Below the pieces are notes generated by a model, which saw only the letters and a program-made list of their open reading frames with translations, had not been told where the DNA came from and ran no database searches. A stretch of 64,000 nt of DNA. It comes from a virus. This document shows positions 15,386 through 23,342 of this stretch, one piece after another. The translations under genes and the position numbers were made by a program. The stretch spans positions 45,474 to 109,473 of IMG/VR virus record IMGVR_UViG_3300014819_000001. The stretch is one strand, 5' to 3'. Numbering within the stretch: the first letter of the stretch is position 1; every line of letters starts with the position of its first letter.

Positions 15386-16209
15386 AATTTTTTTACAAGA
15401 TCATCTATTTCTTTCAAGCTTTTCAGTAGGTTAGACATATCTTCCATCTTAATCATGTTAGGTCCATCACTGGGAGCGTTGTCTGGATCATCATGGCATT
15501 CGATGAAAACGCCGGCTAAACAGCCTGTTGCTACTGCTGCTCGGGCGAGATATGGGACCATCCCGCGATCCCCGCCAGAAGAGGAACCCAATCCTCCAGG
15601 CTGTTGGACTGAATGAGTACAATCGAACACGACAGGGTAACCAGTACCGGCCATAATAGGCAAACTACGCATATCGACCACCAAATTGTTATATCCATGA
15701 GTATATCCTCTTTCACATAACATAATGTTATGATTTCCAGTACTGGCTATCTTCTCTGCTACATTTTTCATATCATGAGGGGCTAAGAATTGGCCTTTCT
15801 TCACGTTAATAACCAATCCAGTCCCACCTGCTGCTATCAATAAGTCAGTTTGGCGACAAAGAAAGGCAGGAATCTGAATAACATCAATTTCATATGCTAG
15901 TGCCAGTTTGGCATGTTCCTTTTCATGTATATCTGTTAGTACAGGCACACTTAATTTAGTTTTTATTTCATTAAGTATGCTCAATCCTTTATGTAGACCT
16001 ACTCCACGACGTCCATTGATGCTTGATCTATTGGCCTTATCAAAACTACTCTTAAAAATTAAGTCCATACCTAAGTCTCTACAAATATCTAGTAATTCTG
16101 CGGCTATTTGATAGGCATGCTCTCTACTTTCTATTTGGCAAGGTCCTGCAATCACCTTTATGGGACTTGAATTGTCTATAGTAAAGTTATTAAACGTAAT
16201 TTGTTTCAT
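15382..16209 (-). CDS. kdsA: 3-deoxy-8-phosphooctulonate synthase (Kdo-8-P synthase, KdsA)
   Basis: Condenses phosphoenolpyruvate with arabinose-5-phosphate to Kdo-8-phosphate, the first committed step to Kdo of lipopolysaccharide and some capsules. At 275 residues it is full length (E. coli enzyme 284). Diagnostic segments are VIAGPCQIESRE, FKSSFDKANRSS, PVLTDIHE, IQIPAFLCRQTDLL, FDCTHSVQQPGG and a C-terminal DGPNM stretch, all in order, so the barrel should be active. It overlaps the upstream glycosyltransferase by 20 bases and the downstream KpsS-like gene by 4. No kdsB, kdsC or kdsD is in the window; those steps must come from the host or elsewhere in the genome. Horizontal acquisition is likely. 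Confidence 0.93.
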   Translation of the reverse strand: MKQITFNNFTIDNSSPIKVIAGPCQIESREHAYQIAAELLDICRDLGMDLIFKSSFDKANRSSINGRRGVGLHKGLSILNEIKTKLSVPVLTDIHEKEHAKLALAYEIDVIQIPAFLCRQTDLLIAAGGTGLVINVKKGQFLAPHDMKNVAEKIASTGNHNIMLCERGYTHGYNNLVVDMRSLPIMAGTGYPVVFDCTHSVQQPGGLGSSSGGDRGMVPYLARAAVATGCLAGVFIECHDDPDNAPSDGPNMIKMEDMSNLLKSLKEIDDLVKKL

Positions 16210-16963
16210 TTTTTCTCTTTTCTAATTCTTCTATAGGAATTTGCTCACGGATTAACCTATTTTTTTCATTTATGATAAAATTAACCATATTTTCGTAATT
16301 TCCAGAGTATAAAGCCCTTAATATTTTAGGAAATTTGCTACCATAATGCACAGTTCCCAATTCATAAGTATGTAGTCCTCCACCATGGTCAATATTATTA
16401 ATTTTTATACTAGGATAATGTTCTTGTAGGTACTCTATGGCATTACCATCATAAAATCGTCTAAATTCGAATATTTTACCACTTTCCCAAACCTCTTCAT
16501 AGTCAAAAATCAATCTTTTCACCTGCTGATGATTCATATTTACTATAATATGTCCAGCATCCAACTTATTTTTCTGACTCTGGCCTATGGCCCATATATA
16601 ATTTGAATTTTTAAGCTCTCTGAAGGTATCATTAAGAATATTCATATTAATACCGGTAATTTCTACATCTGTATCTAATAAGATAACGAAATCATAGTTG
16701 GTAAGACTTTTAAGTGCCCATATCTGGCTTTGCATCTTACGCCAAAAATTTAAAGGCTTAGTTCGTTGATATTTCTTAGTGAAAGTATTATTTTTGTTAT
16801 AAATTTTGTTCCAATCTACAATTTCTATATTAGACAAGGATATATCTGCTGCATCGTGAACTATAAATTTATTACCTGGTAAAGTTTGCCAAGAAGGTAA
16901 GCAATATTTTGCTATGTAGTGATAATATACAGAGTCTGCTAGACCTGTCCATGCTATATTCAA
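16190..16963 (-). CDS. Putative glycosyltransferase with TTG start
   Basis: A 257-residue GT-A-like protein. The hydrophobic strand followed by a DxD motif (YDFVILLDTDVEITG, near residue 100) is typical of metal-dependent sugar transferases. The C-terminal region has an HGGGLHTYELGTVHYGS segment that could close the active site. The start is TTG, supported by AAGGGG six to seven bases upstream and by a late-type box 20 bases upstream; no ATG lies nearby in frame. It overlaps kdsA by 20 bases. Confidence 0.65.
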   Translation of the reverse strand: MNIAWTGLADSVYYHYIAKYCLPSWQTLPGNKFIVHDAADISLSNIEIVDWNKIYNKNNTFTKKYQRTKPLNFWRKMQSQIWALKSLTNYDFVILLDTDVEITGINMNILNDTFRELKNSNYIWAIGQSQKNKLDAGHIIVNMNHQQVKRLIFDYEEVWESGKIFEFRRFYDGNAIEYLQEHYPSIKINNIDHGGGLHTYELGTVHYGSKFPKILRALYSGNYENMVNFIINEKNRLIREQIPIEELEKRKNETNYV

Positions 16964-16982
16964 AATATACCCCTTAATAGAG

Positions 16983-16990
16983 TATTTATT
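16983..16990 (-). promoter_or_regulatory. Late promoter box AATAAATA for the kdsA segment
   Basis: Minus-strand AATAAATA, 19 nt before the TTG start at 16963, followed by AAGGGG. It lies in the gap between two glycosyltransferase genes and would serve glycosyltransferase, kdsA and the KpsS-like gene. Confidence 0.55.
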
Positions 16991-16996
16991 GATGCA

Positions 16997-17674
16997 TTAT
17001 TTTTGTAGACAATAGGTAGTTAAACTATATTCATTATGCCAGTCACTGGCCATTTCTGTATTTTTAAATTCATTAAAGCATGGTGCACCTAAAGTATAAT
17101 GCAAAAGTTTTGCGTCAGGATTTGGGCCTAATTCATCTGGTAACCAGTTCCAATCTTTAGGTAATTCACCTATCATATCATCTTTTAACCATTGAAATCT
17201 GTGTAGATGACTTCCAGGGGCCTGCATTACATATTCAGGTGTTAATATTCTATTTGCTACTGTAAAACAGTTCCAAATAATCACACTACTCCAATTTTTT
17301 CTAGGATAATCTTCATTCTTGCTGCCTAAGTATTTTATAGGCATCTTAGTTTTGTAGTTGTGCTTAACTACTTGAACATCGTAGCCTATTTCTCTTTGAT
17401 TCCATAATTCTACTATATCTCCCTTGATGATCATGTCTCCATCTATATAGATAGCATAACCATCATAACCTGTAAGATAAGGAACTAAGAATCTACTGTA
17501 GATAAAGGCATTACTACCGTCTTTATGCGTTTCTTCGTATTCTTTAAATAAATTTAGAGCTAGAGGAATGATACTAACAGGCTTAGAACTTTGTCTAATT
17601 ATGCTGTTGGCACATGTATGAAAGACAACGGCTTCTCTAGGATCATAGCCTATAAATATAGGAATTGTGTTCAT
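16997..17674 (-). CDS. Putative glycosyltransferase, GT8-like
   Basis: A 225-residue protein with a GT-A fold pattern: IPIFIGYDPREAVVFHTCANSI at the start (nucleotide-binding strand and helix) and YAIYIDGDMIIKGDI (DxD metal site) near residue 75, then LHYTLGAPCF near the end, matching the HxxG segment of GT8-type enzymes. Its ATG overlaps the stop of the upstream fusion gene by 4 bases (ATGA), so nucleotide-sugar formation and transfer may be coordinated. Target unknown. Confidence 0.7.
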   Translation of the reverse strand: MNTIPIFIGYDPREAVVFHTCANSIIRQSSKPVSIIPLALNLFKEYEETHKDGSNAFIYSRFLVPYLTGYDGYAIYIDGDMIIKGDIVELWNQREIGYDVQVVKHNYKTKMPIKYLGSKNEDYPRKNWSSVIIWNCFTVANRILTPEYVMQAPGSHLHRFQWLKDDMIGELPKDWNWLPDELGPNPDAKLLHYTLGAPCFNEFKNTEMASDWHNEYSLTTYCLQK

Positions 17675-18435
17675 TTACGTTCAATATCTTCTTCGACACA
17701 ATTGTGTCCGTATTGAATTTCAACAATTTTAATAGGAACATCACCTTCATTGACCAGTTGATGCCATTCTTCATAATTAATGAACAAACTATCAAATTCT
17801 TTATACGGGCCCATCCGTACTAATTCACCGTTTGAATTGAGCGTATTCACATATCCCTCACCTTCCATAAAAAACCAAAATTCTTTACGATCAAAATGTC
17901 TTTGTAAACTTAATTTACTATGTGGATTACAGACTAATTCTTTTACTTTAGTTTCTGGACCATTTTCATAAATAACCCTATAGTATCCCCAAGTTTTATC
18001 TGTACGCGGTGCTGCCCAATTTTCCAGTAGCCAACTACTAGAATTTATTTTATCTTGTCCACCCACACAAAAAGCAAATTTTACATTAGGATCTTGAATA
18101 CGCATTTCAGGAATGTTTTCTTTTGTACGATCCCCACCATTAGCAAAGATTATTTCATATCCAGGAAACATTTGTTGTGTTTGTCTTATAGCATCACAAC
18201 TACTATCGTCATCATCATTATGTTGGAATGCATAATCTACCATACGTAGATTTCTAATTATATCCATACGTTCATTTGCTGGCATAAAAGGGCGACCTTT
18301 TTTCCTTGTTAACCAAGCATCGCTGTTTATTCCAACGATAAGTTTATCACCTAATGTTTTTGCGTGTTCAAAATAACGTATATGACCAGAATGGATGGGG
18401 TCGAACCCACCAGTTACTAATACTATTTTTGACAT
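17671..18435 (-). CDS. Nucleotidyltransferase-cupin fusion protein
   Basis: A 254-residue two-domain protein. Residues 1 to about 140 are a cytidylyltransferase-like (HIGH-family) domain: VTGGFDPIHSGHIRYFEHAK, with the HSGH motif, and TRKKGRPFMPANERMDII, closest in style to the HldE/RfaE adenylyltransferase half. Residues about 160-250 are a cupin like the C-terminal domain of mannose-1-phosphate guanylyltransferase/isomerases (KLSLQRHFDRKEFWFFMEGEG, with metal-type His and Glu). It should activate a sugar-phosphate and perhaps isomerise it. It is first in the cassette, read from the 18449 side, with AAGGA upstream of the ATG. Confidence 0.78.
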   Translation of the reverse strand: MSKIVLVTGGFDPIHSGHIRYFEHAKTLGDKLIVGINSDAWLTRKKGRPFMPANERMDIIRNLRMVDYAFQHNDDDDSSCDAIRQTQQMFPGYEIIFANGGDRTKENIPEMRIQDPNVKFAFCVGGQDKINSSSWLLENWAAPRTDKTWGYYRVIYENGPETKVKELVCNPHSKLSLQRHFDRKEFWFFMEGEGYVNTLNSNGELVRMGPYKEFDSLFINYEEWHQLVNEGDVPIKIVEIQYGHNCVEEDIERK

Positions 18436-18448
18436 AAATTCCTTAAGA

Positions 18449-20278
18449 TTATAAAACTATAGCTTCAACTAATTGTATTCCTGTATGATTAGATGATTCT
18501 AGAGCTATAGCAAATACATTAAAGCTATTTATATGATCTACTATAGCAACACCATTATCTTTGGCAGCTAATCTTTGACCCTTTAATACTGAGCCTTCGA
18601 CTTTTACGGGTACTCGTCCTTTTAGAGCGACAGCAGTTCCATTTTCTAACTCACTATTCATCAAATAGGCTGGATTTGCACTGACAACACCAATAGCTTT
18701 GAATCCTGTCATTGCTGCTGTAACTTCCTTTTCCCCACCCACCATGATCACTGTTCCTATTTCATAGTCTTTGTCTGCAAGATATTTTTCTGCCAAGTCA
18801 GCATATTTGGAATTGGCCGCTACACCGGAAAAATAATCAGTAGTTATTGTTTTTGACCCTGGATTATATAATAATCCTGTTGCATGTACATTAAAACTTT
18901 GGGCTCCACTACTACCAGTTGTAAATGTTAGAAAATAATTACCTGCTGTTGTATTATTGGCTACATTTAATGTAGTAGCTGCTACGTTAGTTGGTAATAG
19001 AGTTGTGATATCAACCCATGCTAAATTACCTGTTGCGTTGACATTTAACACTGTACCTACACTACCTTTAGTTAAAAACCCTGTTGTGTTAGCTGCCGTT
19101 TGTATCAGTAAACTTTGAGCAGTGCCGCCTGTAATAGCAGCAGCTCTACTTGCTTCGCCTAAAAATCCATTAGCAGTAAGTTTACCTTGAGCATCTCTTA
19201 CAGCAATAGTATCTGCGTCTGCATCCGCTGTAGCACCCTTATAAGTTCCACCTTCTACTAATAAAGTATCTGCTCTATTAGCTGTGCCATTTAAAGATCC
19301 ATAAAAAGTACCGGCATAGATTTCACTAAATTTTTGTCCACTTAGACCAATTCTACTTACGTCTGCTGCTCCAGGCAAAATATCGTTACCTAAAAATTTA
19401 ACAGTTACTTTAGCAGTAGTAGCTGAACTTAATTTACTCTTAAAAATTAAACCAGCATCATCAGTATTACTTGTAAGAACAGGAACATTATTATCAATTT
19501 GAAATCTTATATCGTTATCGTCACCTAGGAAAAATCCTGGATCATTGAATTTAACTACAGTAGGAAATATAACATTTCCTGATCTAACAAAATTAGCAGC
19601 AGTTAACAATGTTCCATCGGTATTAACAAGTCCTTTTGCGCTACTGGCTGTGCCCCACAACTGCCAACTTTCTTGGCTGATTCCGTCGCTGCTTCTTGTT
19701 TTTGATAGTGTGATTCCCTTTTTTATCATTGGGAAATCTGTTATCAATGGGCTATCACTTTTTAGAATGAATTCATTATTGCTAATAATAAACACAGGAC
19801 TATTATTAACTAGAGCTTTAACTATGGGCCTAGAAATATTTTGATTATCTATTACACTTTCACTGCGTAATTCTGTTTGACCTGCTCCCTCTACTGCCTG
19901 TGGACCAACTAGAATAAATTCATCCCCATCCCAAGCAAATAGTTGATTAGTACTAGTATTAAACCAAAAGTCACCTTGACTAAGTCCGCTGGGCTGTGTA
20001 TTGCCTACTTCTGCTCCACCAGTAGTTCTAAACTGTGTTCCATCATAAAATTTTAATTTTTTACCTAAACTATCATACCAAAGTTGCCCTGTAATCTTAC
20101 GTGGGGGTTGACTAGGCCCAGCAAAGTTTTCCAGCATATGAACAGCATTTTCATTTTGAATTTCGCCATAACCAGCATAGTTTTTACCTACTAACTTAAT
20201 GTCTAAGGTATTATCTACAGTTCCATCCTCTACTGTAGCAACTAATGTGCCGTTAAATTTATTAATATTATATGGCAT
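18449..20278 (-). CDS. Tail fibre protein, paralogue A, with processing-type C-terminus
   Basis: A 609-residue virion protein. Residues 1-130 form the shared adhesin-stem module (MLENFAG...GQLWYDS...GDFWFNTSTNQLF) also present at the start of the next two genes. The middle is low-complexity, Thr/Asn/Gly-rich beta repeats, typical of trimeric fibres. The C-terminus from about residue 490 (YADLAEKY...IGTVIMVGG...VVSANPAYLMNSE...LKGRVPVKV) resembles the domain found at fibre ends of marine T4-like phages and is similar in character to peptidase G2/intramolecular chaperone domains that trim fibres. No catalytic residue is claimed. A late-type box lies 18 bases upstream. Confidence 0.75.
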   Translation of the reverse strand: MPYNINKFNGTLVATVEDGTVDNTLDIKLVGKNYAGYGEIQNENAVHMLENFAGPSQPPRKITGQLWYDSLGKKLKFYDGTQFRTTGGAEVGNTQPSGLSQGDFWFNTSTNQLFAWDGDEFILVGPQAVEGAGQTELRSESVIDNQNISRPIVKALVNNSPVFIISNNEFILKSDSPLITDFPMIKKGITLSKTRSSDGISQESWQLWGTASSAKGLVNTDGTLLTAANFVRSGNVIFPTVVKFNDPGFFLGDDNDIRFQIDNNVPVLTSNTDDAGLIFKSKLSSATTAKVTVKFLGNDILPGAADVSRIGLSGQKFSEIYAGTFYGSLNGTANRADTLLVEGGTYKGATADADADTIAVRDAQGKLTANGFLGEASRAAAITGGTAQSLLIQTAANTTGFLTKGSVGTVLNVNATGNLAWVDITTLLPTNVAATTLNVANNTTAGNYFLTFTTGSSGAQSFNVHATGLLYNPGSKTITTDYFSGVAANSKYADLAEKYLADKDYEIGTVIMVGGEKEVTAAMTGFKAIGVVSANPAYLMNSELENGTAVALKGRVPVKVEGSVLKGQRLAAKDNGVAIVDHINSFNVFAIALESSNHTGIQLVEAIVL

Positions 20279-20295
20279 TTTTCACCCCTCTTCTC

Positions 20296-20303
20296 TATTT
20301 ATT
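20296..20303 (-). promoter_or_regulatory. Late promoter box AATAAATA before fibre A
   Basis: Minus-strand AATAAATA in the 25-base gap, 17 nt before the ATG at 20278, with a purine-rich Shine-Dalgarno (GAGGGG) between. Confidence 0.6.
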
Positions 20304-23300
20304 TTAAACCTTATGATCATAGCACCAGCCTCTTTCAGTGCCTGTATATACTAGTGTAAATGCTGTTCCTGCTTGATTTAACGTAACATTAGCATCTACT
20401 CCGTTAATCTTATTACCATTTCTGATTAATTCTACTACGTTTACATTGAATTTCCAAACATCAATAATTTGAATTTGATCACCAACTACTGGTATAGTTG
20501 GATTACCTACGCTAGGTGGTAATCTTAGCTCGATACCTGCGATCTCTGTATCAACTAGTAATCTATCACCTGCATATGCATCATAATTGGCTGTAATTCG
20601 TTTCCAACCTACCTTGAGCTTGCCTGGAATATTAGTAGTTCCTGTTGACCCGCCTAAATTAATTACACCGTTAAGAGTTCCACCTATGTTTAAGGTTGTT
20701 ACATTACTTGTAAACACATTTTTACTTGCAACAGTTGTGCTGGTTAAGTTTCCTACGAATTCAGCTGTTTGATTTATTCTAATATTATTAAAATATGCAG
20801 GTGTTGCCCCAGGACCGCTAATTATTCCACTAACTGTTAACGAACCGCCAAGTGTTAAACTTCCTGTATCGAATGCTTGAATATTATTAACAGAAACTAC
20901 TTCGTTCCACTCATTCATAAACAATATGGCATTGGGATAATATAAAGACTTATCACTCATCATCAACTTACCGCGAATCAAGTGATTATTTCTGCTAATG
21001 GTTACTGGATACTGAGTTCTATATCTTTGAACAGGATTTCCACCAATAATATCAAATCCATCGGGAATAAATCGATTAGGACTCCATCCTGCTCCTCCTG
21101 CTGTAGCTGGTGTTCTCCAATATAATTCAGATCGTAGACCTTGACCTAATTGAAGTTCTTCACTACTAGGACTAATGTAAACATTGGTCACAAACTCTGG
21201 TATGAGTTCGAATTCATCCATATTACTGCTACCTAATAAGCCGCCTCTAATTTTACCTCCAACTGTTCTTGACTGTAGGAACACACTACCTGTACTGCCT
21301 ACTTGTAATCTGTTTCCTATTTCAACATTAGTACTAGGACCTCCTAAAATAATAGTTGTACTATTATCTCCTATTTCAATAAGTTGTGCATTACTAAAAA
21401 TACCTGCTCTAGGTAATGTGGCAGTTATATCACCACCTCTTAATTCTAAATCCCCTTCAATAACAACACTTGTAGCATTGATTCTCATAGTTCTTATTGG
21501 TTGTCTATGACCAAAACTACCTGCACCGCCATCACCAAAAATATTAATATCACTAGCTTCTTGTGCCATATTGATTATTCTAGTATTATTAAATAAATTA
21601 GTGTTTAGCCCTGAACTCTTAATTTCTCCAGGATCACCTGCACTATTTCCTATAATTAAATCTTTATATGTTTGTAATCTGCTAAGAGCATTAATTTTAG
21701 CATTAGGACTTGGAGAGTTACCTATATTGATAGCTAAAGTTTCACCTCCTATATTAATGGTCGGAACAGTTGTATTTAGAAGATTAAAAGGTCCAGTAAA
21801 ACTTGGATCAACTCTTAGGGTATTCCCTATAAATGTAAGTTGCTTTTCAATAAAAAATTCTTCTTGAGCAGATGTTACATCAATAAGTTTTATACCTCTA
21901 TTAGGAAATAATGCACCTAATTCAAGATCAAAATCACCGGTAGTATTAACTTGATTATCTTTTATTCTTATGTTATCTACATTGAAAACTCCTTCAATCT
22001 TATGATTCCCTGTAACTACAACATCATTGTTGAAGGTAACAGTGCCGTTAGCCGCTCCTATATTAATTGTACCAGCCACACTACCAAAATTAATTTCTGT
22101 AGTATTTGTATTCAGTAGATTAAATTTAGTATTATTACTTTGTAATACAGCTGGATTTAAACTAATAGGATTATTAATAATAAGTTTTGCTAAAACTTTT
22201 GTATCGTTATTAATGGTTGTAAACCCAGTAGTACTACCTATTTGAATATCTGTAGCATCACCACCAAAATTTATTGTACCAGTTCCTACATCAAGTAAGG
22301 ATGTAGTAGTTGTACCTATGATATTATTTCTAACTGTGAGATCGCCATTGACATCTAGTGTAGTACCGGGACTTGTTGTAAAGATACCGACTCTACTTGT
22401 ATCTGCCTTTACATATACTGCATCTTCAAATACAGTACCTTTCTTTGTGGTAATTGTAATATCTTGGTCTGCACGATTTATTCTTAAACGTACAGGAGGT
22501 GTTACAGTTGCACCACTAGGAGGTTGTTCCATTTCAAATGTTAGATTAGGTCCCCAACCTAAACTTAAAGGTTTATTCAATAAATCACTGAGACTGCTAG
22601 TGTTAGTTCCTGTTATAGTTAATCTACCATCTATGGTATTTTGACCTGTAACTTTTACAAATTCATCAACACTAATAGGTTGGCCAAAAGCATCTACTAA
22701 ACTTTCCGATCTGGCCACTGTTACGTTAAACTTAAACAAATTACTTAAAGGAGTAAATCCTTTAATAATATCGCCTGTTACATTTTCACTAGCAAGTTTT
22801 AATCCTTCTCCTGCACTGTAATTAGGAGTAAAGGCTGAATCACTAAAGATACCTACCAAAATATTTCCTAATTTTAGTTTAGCTATAACATGAGTAATAC
22901 CTGTAATATCTGCTACTGTAGCAATTTCAAAACCACTTATTCCTTGTTGTGCTGTGTAAATTGGTCCTGCTAGTCTAAGACCATTACCATCGTTGAAAAA
23001 TAATTGTCTTGTATTTGAATTAAACCAAAAGTCACCTGCACTGGTATTATTTGGCTCTGAGCTGGATACTATAGGTCTAGCAAACTCAATAAAGGTATTA
23101 CCGGTATAAATTTTTAATGTGTCTTCACTTGTATCAAACCATAACTGTCCTTTAAGAGGACTTCTTGGTTCTTGATCGCTGGCGAAATTTTCTAAAAGTT
23201 TGATGAAATTTTCATTGAATAATTCACCATAATTAGCTGTGTTTTTACCTACTAGGGCTAGATCCGTAGTGGTTCTATCAACACTGTTATCTAATAAATC

Positions 23301-23342
23301 AGTAAGTATAGTACCATCAGTTTTATTCAATGTATATGGCAT
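20304..23342 (-). CDS. Tail fibre protein, paralogue B
   Basis: A 1,012-residue virion protein. The first about 130 residues repeat the stem module of its neighbours (LLENFASDQEP...GQLWFDTS...GDFWFNSNTRQLF). The long shaft contains many short repeats of the type INIGGxxTxINIG and VxIxGxLT, typical of trimeric beta-helical fibres. The C-terminus has a globular tip (LRLPPSVGNPTIPVVGDQIQIIDV...GWCYDHKV). It overlaps the upstream fibre gene by 1 base and lies in the same late unit. It probably binds a host surface receptor; host specificity cannot be told. Confidence 0.75.
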   Translation of the reverse strand: MPYTLNKTDGTILTDLLDNSVDRTTTDLALVGKNTANYGELFNENFIKLLENFASDQEPRSPLKGQLWFDTSEDTLKIYTGNTFIEFARPIVSSSEPNNTSAGDFWFNSNTRQLFFNDGNGLRLAGPIYTAQQGISGFEIATVADITGITHVIAKLKLGNILVGIFSDSAFTPNYSAGEGLKLASENVTGDIIKGFTPLSNLFKFNVTVARSESLVDAFGQPISVDEFVKVTGQNTIDGRLTITGTNTSSLSDLLNKPLSLGWGPNLTFEMEQPPSGATVTPPVRLRINRADQDITITTKKGTVFEDAVYVKADTSRVGIFTTSPGTTLDVNGDLTVRNNIIGTTTTSLLDVGTGTINFGGDATDIQIGSTTGFTTINNDTKVLAKLIINNPISLNPAVLQSNNTKFNLLNTNTTEINFGSVAGTINIGAANGTVTFNNDVVVTGNHKIEGVFNVDNIRIKDNQVNTTGDFDLELGALFPNRGIKLIDVTSAQEEFFIEKQLTFIGNTLRVDPSFTGPFNLLNTTVPTINIGGETLAINIGNSPSPNAKINALSRLQTYKDLIIGNSAGDPGEIKSSGLNTNLFNNTRIINMAQEASDINIFGDGGAGSFGHRQPIRTMRINATSVVIEGDLELRGGDITATLPRAGIFSNAQLIEIGDNSTTIILGGPSTNVEIGNRLQVGSTGSVFLQSRTVGGKIRGGLLGSSNMDEFELIPEFVTNVYISPSSEELQLGQGLRSELYWRTPATAGGAGWSPNRFIPDGFDIIGGNPVQRYRTQYPVTISRNNHLIRGKLMMSDKSLYYPNAILFMNEWNEVVSVNNIQAFDTGSLTLGGSLTVSGIISGPGATPAYFNNIRINQTAEFVGNLTSTTVASKNVFTSNVTTLNIGGTLNGVINLGGSTGTTNIPGKLKVGWKRITANYDAYAGDRLLVDTEIAGIELRLPPSVGNPTIPVVGDQIQIIDVWKFNVNVVELIRNGNKINGVDANVTLNQAGTAFTLVYTGTERGWCYDHKV

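Noticed and set aside
20587-22644. Several plus-strand hydrophobic ORFs opposite the fibre genes
   Set aside because: Leu/Val/Pro-rich shadows of Thr/Asn/Gly-rich fibre repeats; no start signals or conserved content.
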